A stretch of 7,651 bases of DNA from Actinomycetes bacterium (lineage in GTDB: Bacteria; Actinomycetota; Actinomycetes; JAJYSQ01). Each line of letters begins with the position of its first letter. The stretch's first letter is position 1. The DNA lies in contig JAJYSQ010000060.1 of assembly GCA_021793495.1 (NCBI GenBank), forward strand, positions 1 to 7,651. The letters are read 5' to 3'. Under the pieces are notes generated by a model. That model had not been told where the DNA came from and searched no databases. It saw only the letters and a list, made by a program, of their open reading frames with translations. Positions 6,558 to 7,651 of the stretch are shown here, in pieces. Both the position numbers and the translations under genes were made by a program.

Positions 6558-7036
6558 CGGGTTCCCCAGTTGTAGAGCTGCTTGTGCAGCTTCAGGTAGA
6601 CGAAGCTCTCCGTGCTGCGCACGGAGGGGACGGCGCGGATGCGGGTGGACAGCAGCTCCAGCAGGTGGTCGTCGTCCTCGCAGACCACCTCGACGAGCAG
6701 GTCGAAGGTTCCTGCGGTGATCACCACGTAGTCGACCTCCGGCATGGCGGCCAGCTTCTCGGCCACCGGCTCGATCTCCCCGTCGACGCGGATGCCGATC
6801 ATCGCCTGCCGAGCGAAGCCGACCTGGGTCGGATCGGTCACCGCGACGATCTGGATCACCCCGTTGTCGACCAGGCGGGTGACCCGTTGGCGGACGGCGG
6901 CCTCGGACAGGCCGATGGCCCGCCCGATCGTCGCATAGGGGCGCCGACCGTCCTCCTGCAGCTGCTCGATGATCGCCTTGCTGACCGCGTCGAGGGCGGC
7001 ACCGGCCGGGCGGTCATGAGGGGTCACGTGCCCCAT
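6554..7036 (-). CDS. Lrp/AsnC family transcriptional regulator
   Basis: A 160-residue one-component regulator. The N-terminal winged helix-turn-helix covers about residues 15-62, with the recognition region ATIGRAIGLSEAAVRQRVTR (35-54). The C-terminal RAM ligand and oligomerisation domain spans about 75-150 and includes the conserved TAGTFDLLVEV turn (108-118). The length is standard. Such proteins assemble as dimers to octamers and wrap DNA in response to an amino acid or related metabolite. It is the first gene of the four-gene minus-strand operon and faces the aldehyde dehydrogenase across a 177-base gap, the classic layout of a local regulator that controls itself and its divergent target. 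AAGGAG (7041-7046) sits only 4 bases before ATG 7036, rather close; a GTG nine bases further into the gene would have more normal spacing. The ligand is unknown; an amine or omega-amino acid from the pathway is the natural guess. Confidence 0.94.
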   Translation of the reverse strand: MGHVTPHDRPAGAALDAVSKAIIEQLQEDGRRPYATIGRAIGLSEAAVRQRVTRLVDNGVIQIVAVTDPTQVGFARQAMIGIRVDGEIEPVAEKLAAMPEVDYVVITAGTFDLLVEVVCEDDDHLLELLSTRIRAVPSVRSTESFVYLKLHKQLYNWGTR

Positions 7037-7067
7037 GCTGCTCCTTCGCGTCGCATGTTGGCAAGCG

Positions 7068-7103
7068 ATTCCGTTGTGGAATTGTACTCGTGCGCTGGAT
7101 TCC
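7068..7103. promoter_or_regulatory. Candidate Lrp-type operator: three phased ATTCC/GGAAT half-sites
   Basis: ATTCC (7068-7072) and GGAAT (7078-7082) form a 15-bp palindrome with a 5-base centre. A third half-site, ATTCC, lies at 7099-7103. The centres are 10, 21 and 31 bases apart, so all three face the same side of the helix. They sit in the AT-rich part of the divergent region. The pattern suits a multimeric Lrp/AsnC protein; binding is inferred. Confidence 0.45.
7081..7086 (-). promoter_or_regulatory. Candidate -10 element for the lrp-type operon
   Basis: On the minus strand this reads TACAAT, one mismatch from TATAAT, and lies 44 bases upstream of the regulator's ATG. No good -35 hexamer is found at 17-18 bases upstream. 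It overlaps the GGAAT half-site, which would allow autorepression. Confidence 0.38.
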
Positions 7104-7105
7104 TA

Positions 7106-7119
7106 CAGATTTTTACCTG
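7106..7119. promoter_or_regulatory. CAG-T-tract-CTG site, Lrp-like binding candidate
   Basis: CAGATTTTTACCTG has CAG/CTG ends around an A/T-rich core, the general layout of sites bound by Lrp-family proteins, and carries a five-T tract that favours bending. It is not a good match to the full E. coli Lrp consensus. Confidence 0.28.
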
Positions 7120-7161
7120 AATACCCTCGATCCGGTGGCATCCCTGGACTAGCCTGGCGCG

Positions 7162-7174
7162 CAGCCGACGGCTG
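7162..7174. repeat. 13-bp palindrome in the aldehyde dehydrogenase leader
   Basis: CAGCCG-A-CGGCTG is a perfect palindrome about 40 bases before the aldehyde dehydrogenase ATG. The overlapping stretch 7164-7179 can instead pair GCCGA with TCGGC around a 6-base loop. It could be an operator or a leader hairpin; there is no further evidence for either. Confidence 0.4.
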
Positions 7175-7213
7175 TCGGCGCCCGTGTGCCACCGCATGCC
7201 CGAGGGAGATCCG

Positions 7214-7651
7214 ATGAACCAGACCCGAGTGCTGCGCAACTTCGTGGGTGGGGCGTACGTCTCCGCGGCCAGCGGCCGGACCTGCGAGCTTGTCGACCCG
7301 AGCACCGGCGAGGTGTTCGCCACCGCCCCGGTTTCCGACCCCGGCGACGTGGATCGTGCGATGCGCGTGGCGGACGAGGCGTTCGAGTCGTGGCGGGACA
7401 CCACGCCCTCGACGCGTCAGCTGGCGCTCCTGCGCATCGCCGACGCGATCGAGGCGCGGTCCGAGGAGTTCGTGAAGGCCGAGGCGGAGAACACCGGCAA
7501 GCCGGTGGCCCTGACCGCGTCGGAAGAGATCCCGCCGATGGTCGACCAGATCCGGTTCTTCGCCGGGGCGGCGCGCATCCTCGAGGGACGCTCCGCCGGG
7601 GAGTACATGCCCGGGATGACCTCGATGGTCCGCCGCGAGCCGGTCGGGGTG
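7214..7651 (+). CDS. Aldehyde dehydrogenase, gamma-aminobutyraldehyde dehydrogenase-like (partial, N-terminal 146 residues)
   Basis: The frame is open from ATG 7214 to the window end, so the catalytic cysteine and glutamate are not visible. The visible part is the start of the NAD-binding domain of the ALDH superfamily: NFVGGAYVSAASGRTCELVDPSTGEVFA, the A-x-x-A-F-x-x-W helix with FESWRDTTPSTR, the ENTGKP motif, and VDQIRFFAGAARILEGRSAGEY followed by RREPVGV. The phrase LEGRSAGEY after a FFAGAAR helix is common in bacterial 4-aminobutyraldehyde dehydrogenases (PatD/PuuC-type), which oxidise aminoaldehydes to omega-amino acids with NAD+. GAGGGAG (7202-7208) lies 5 bases before the ATG and supports this start. 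It diverges from the regulator-aminotransferase operon, which fits product removal for the transaminase. Superfamily membership is secure; betaine-aldehyde or other specificity cannot be excluded without the C-terminal part. Confidence 0.9.
   Translation, partial: MNQTRVLRNFVGGAYVSAASGRTCELVDPSTGEVFATAPVSDPGDVDRAMRVADEAFESWRDTTPSTRQLALLRIADAIEARSEEFVKAEAENTGKPVALTASEEIPPMVDQIRFFAGAARILEGRSAGEYMPGMTSMVRREPVGV

Noticed and set aside
5220..6575. 451-codon plus-strand open frame opposite the aminotransferase gene
   Set aside because: It mirrors the aminotransferase frame and encodes a compositionally biased sequence without motifs; the minus strand carries the intact catalytic residues.
7141..7160. 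TAGCCT at 7150-7155 as a -10 for the aldehyde dehydrogenase
   Set aside because: No acceptable -35 at 17-18 bases upstream; too weak to list as a promoter.
1..7651. Search for tRNA or rRNA genes, CRISPR arrays, insertion sequences, toxin-antitoxin, phage or defence genes
   Set aside because: None seen by eye. The window reads as ordinary chromosomal metabolism; I find no evidence of a mobile or defence system.

Overview
The window comes from a high-GC actinobacterium. GC is high throughout, third codon positions are dominated by G/C, genes are tightly packed, and the protein families are typical of Actinomycetota. I cannot place the genus. There are no RNA genes, CRISPR arrays, insertion sequences or prophage signs. 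Eight protein genes fill almost all of the DNA: six complete and two cut by the window ends. No gene-free stretch exceeds 300 bases.

Left half (1-3059): an acyl-CoA dehydrogenase of the glutaryl-CoA dehydrogenase-like group (minus strand, 3' end outside the window) lies 57 bases downstream of a universal stress protein gene (minus strand). A 152-base divergent region rich in inverted repeats separates the stress gene from a plus-strand acyl-CoA synthetase that closely resembles propionate-CoA ligase PrpE. Together they suggest short-chain acyl-CoA metabolism next to a stress-response gene.

Right half (3077-7651): four minus-strand genes overlap end to start. In transcription order they encode an Lrp/AsnC regulator, a class III PLP aminotransferase, a pyridoxamine 5'-phosphate oxidase-like flavin-binding protein, and a DAO-family FAD oxidoreductase of the PuuB/OrdL type. 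The overlaps are 4, 16 and 4 bases, so this is almost certainly one translationally coupled operon. A divergent plus-strand aldehyde dehydrogenase, cut by the window end, resembles gamma-aminobutyraldehyde dehydrogenases. The 177-base divergent region is locally AT-rich and holds helically phased half-sites plausible for the Lrp-type regulator.

The simplest reading is a diamine/polyamine (putrescine-like) catabolic locus. The aminotransferase and/or the FAD oxidoreductase would convert an amine to an aminoaldehyde, the aldehyde dehydrogenase would oxidise it to an omega-amino acid such as GABA, and the Lrp-type protein would control both arms. Substrate identity is inference. The role of the flavin-binding protein is unknown and is the least explained part. 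The PrpE and PuuB-type genes converge with a 17-base gap that holds one weak inverted repeat.
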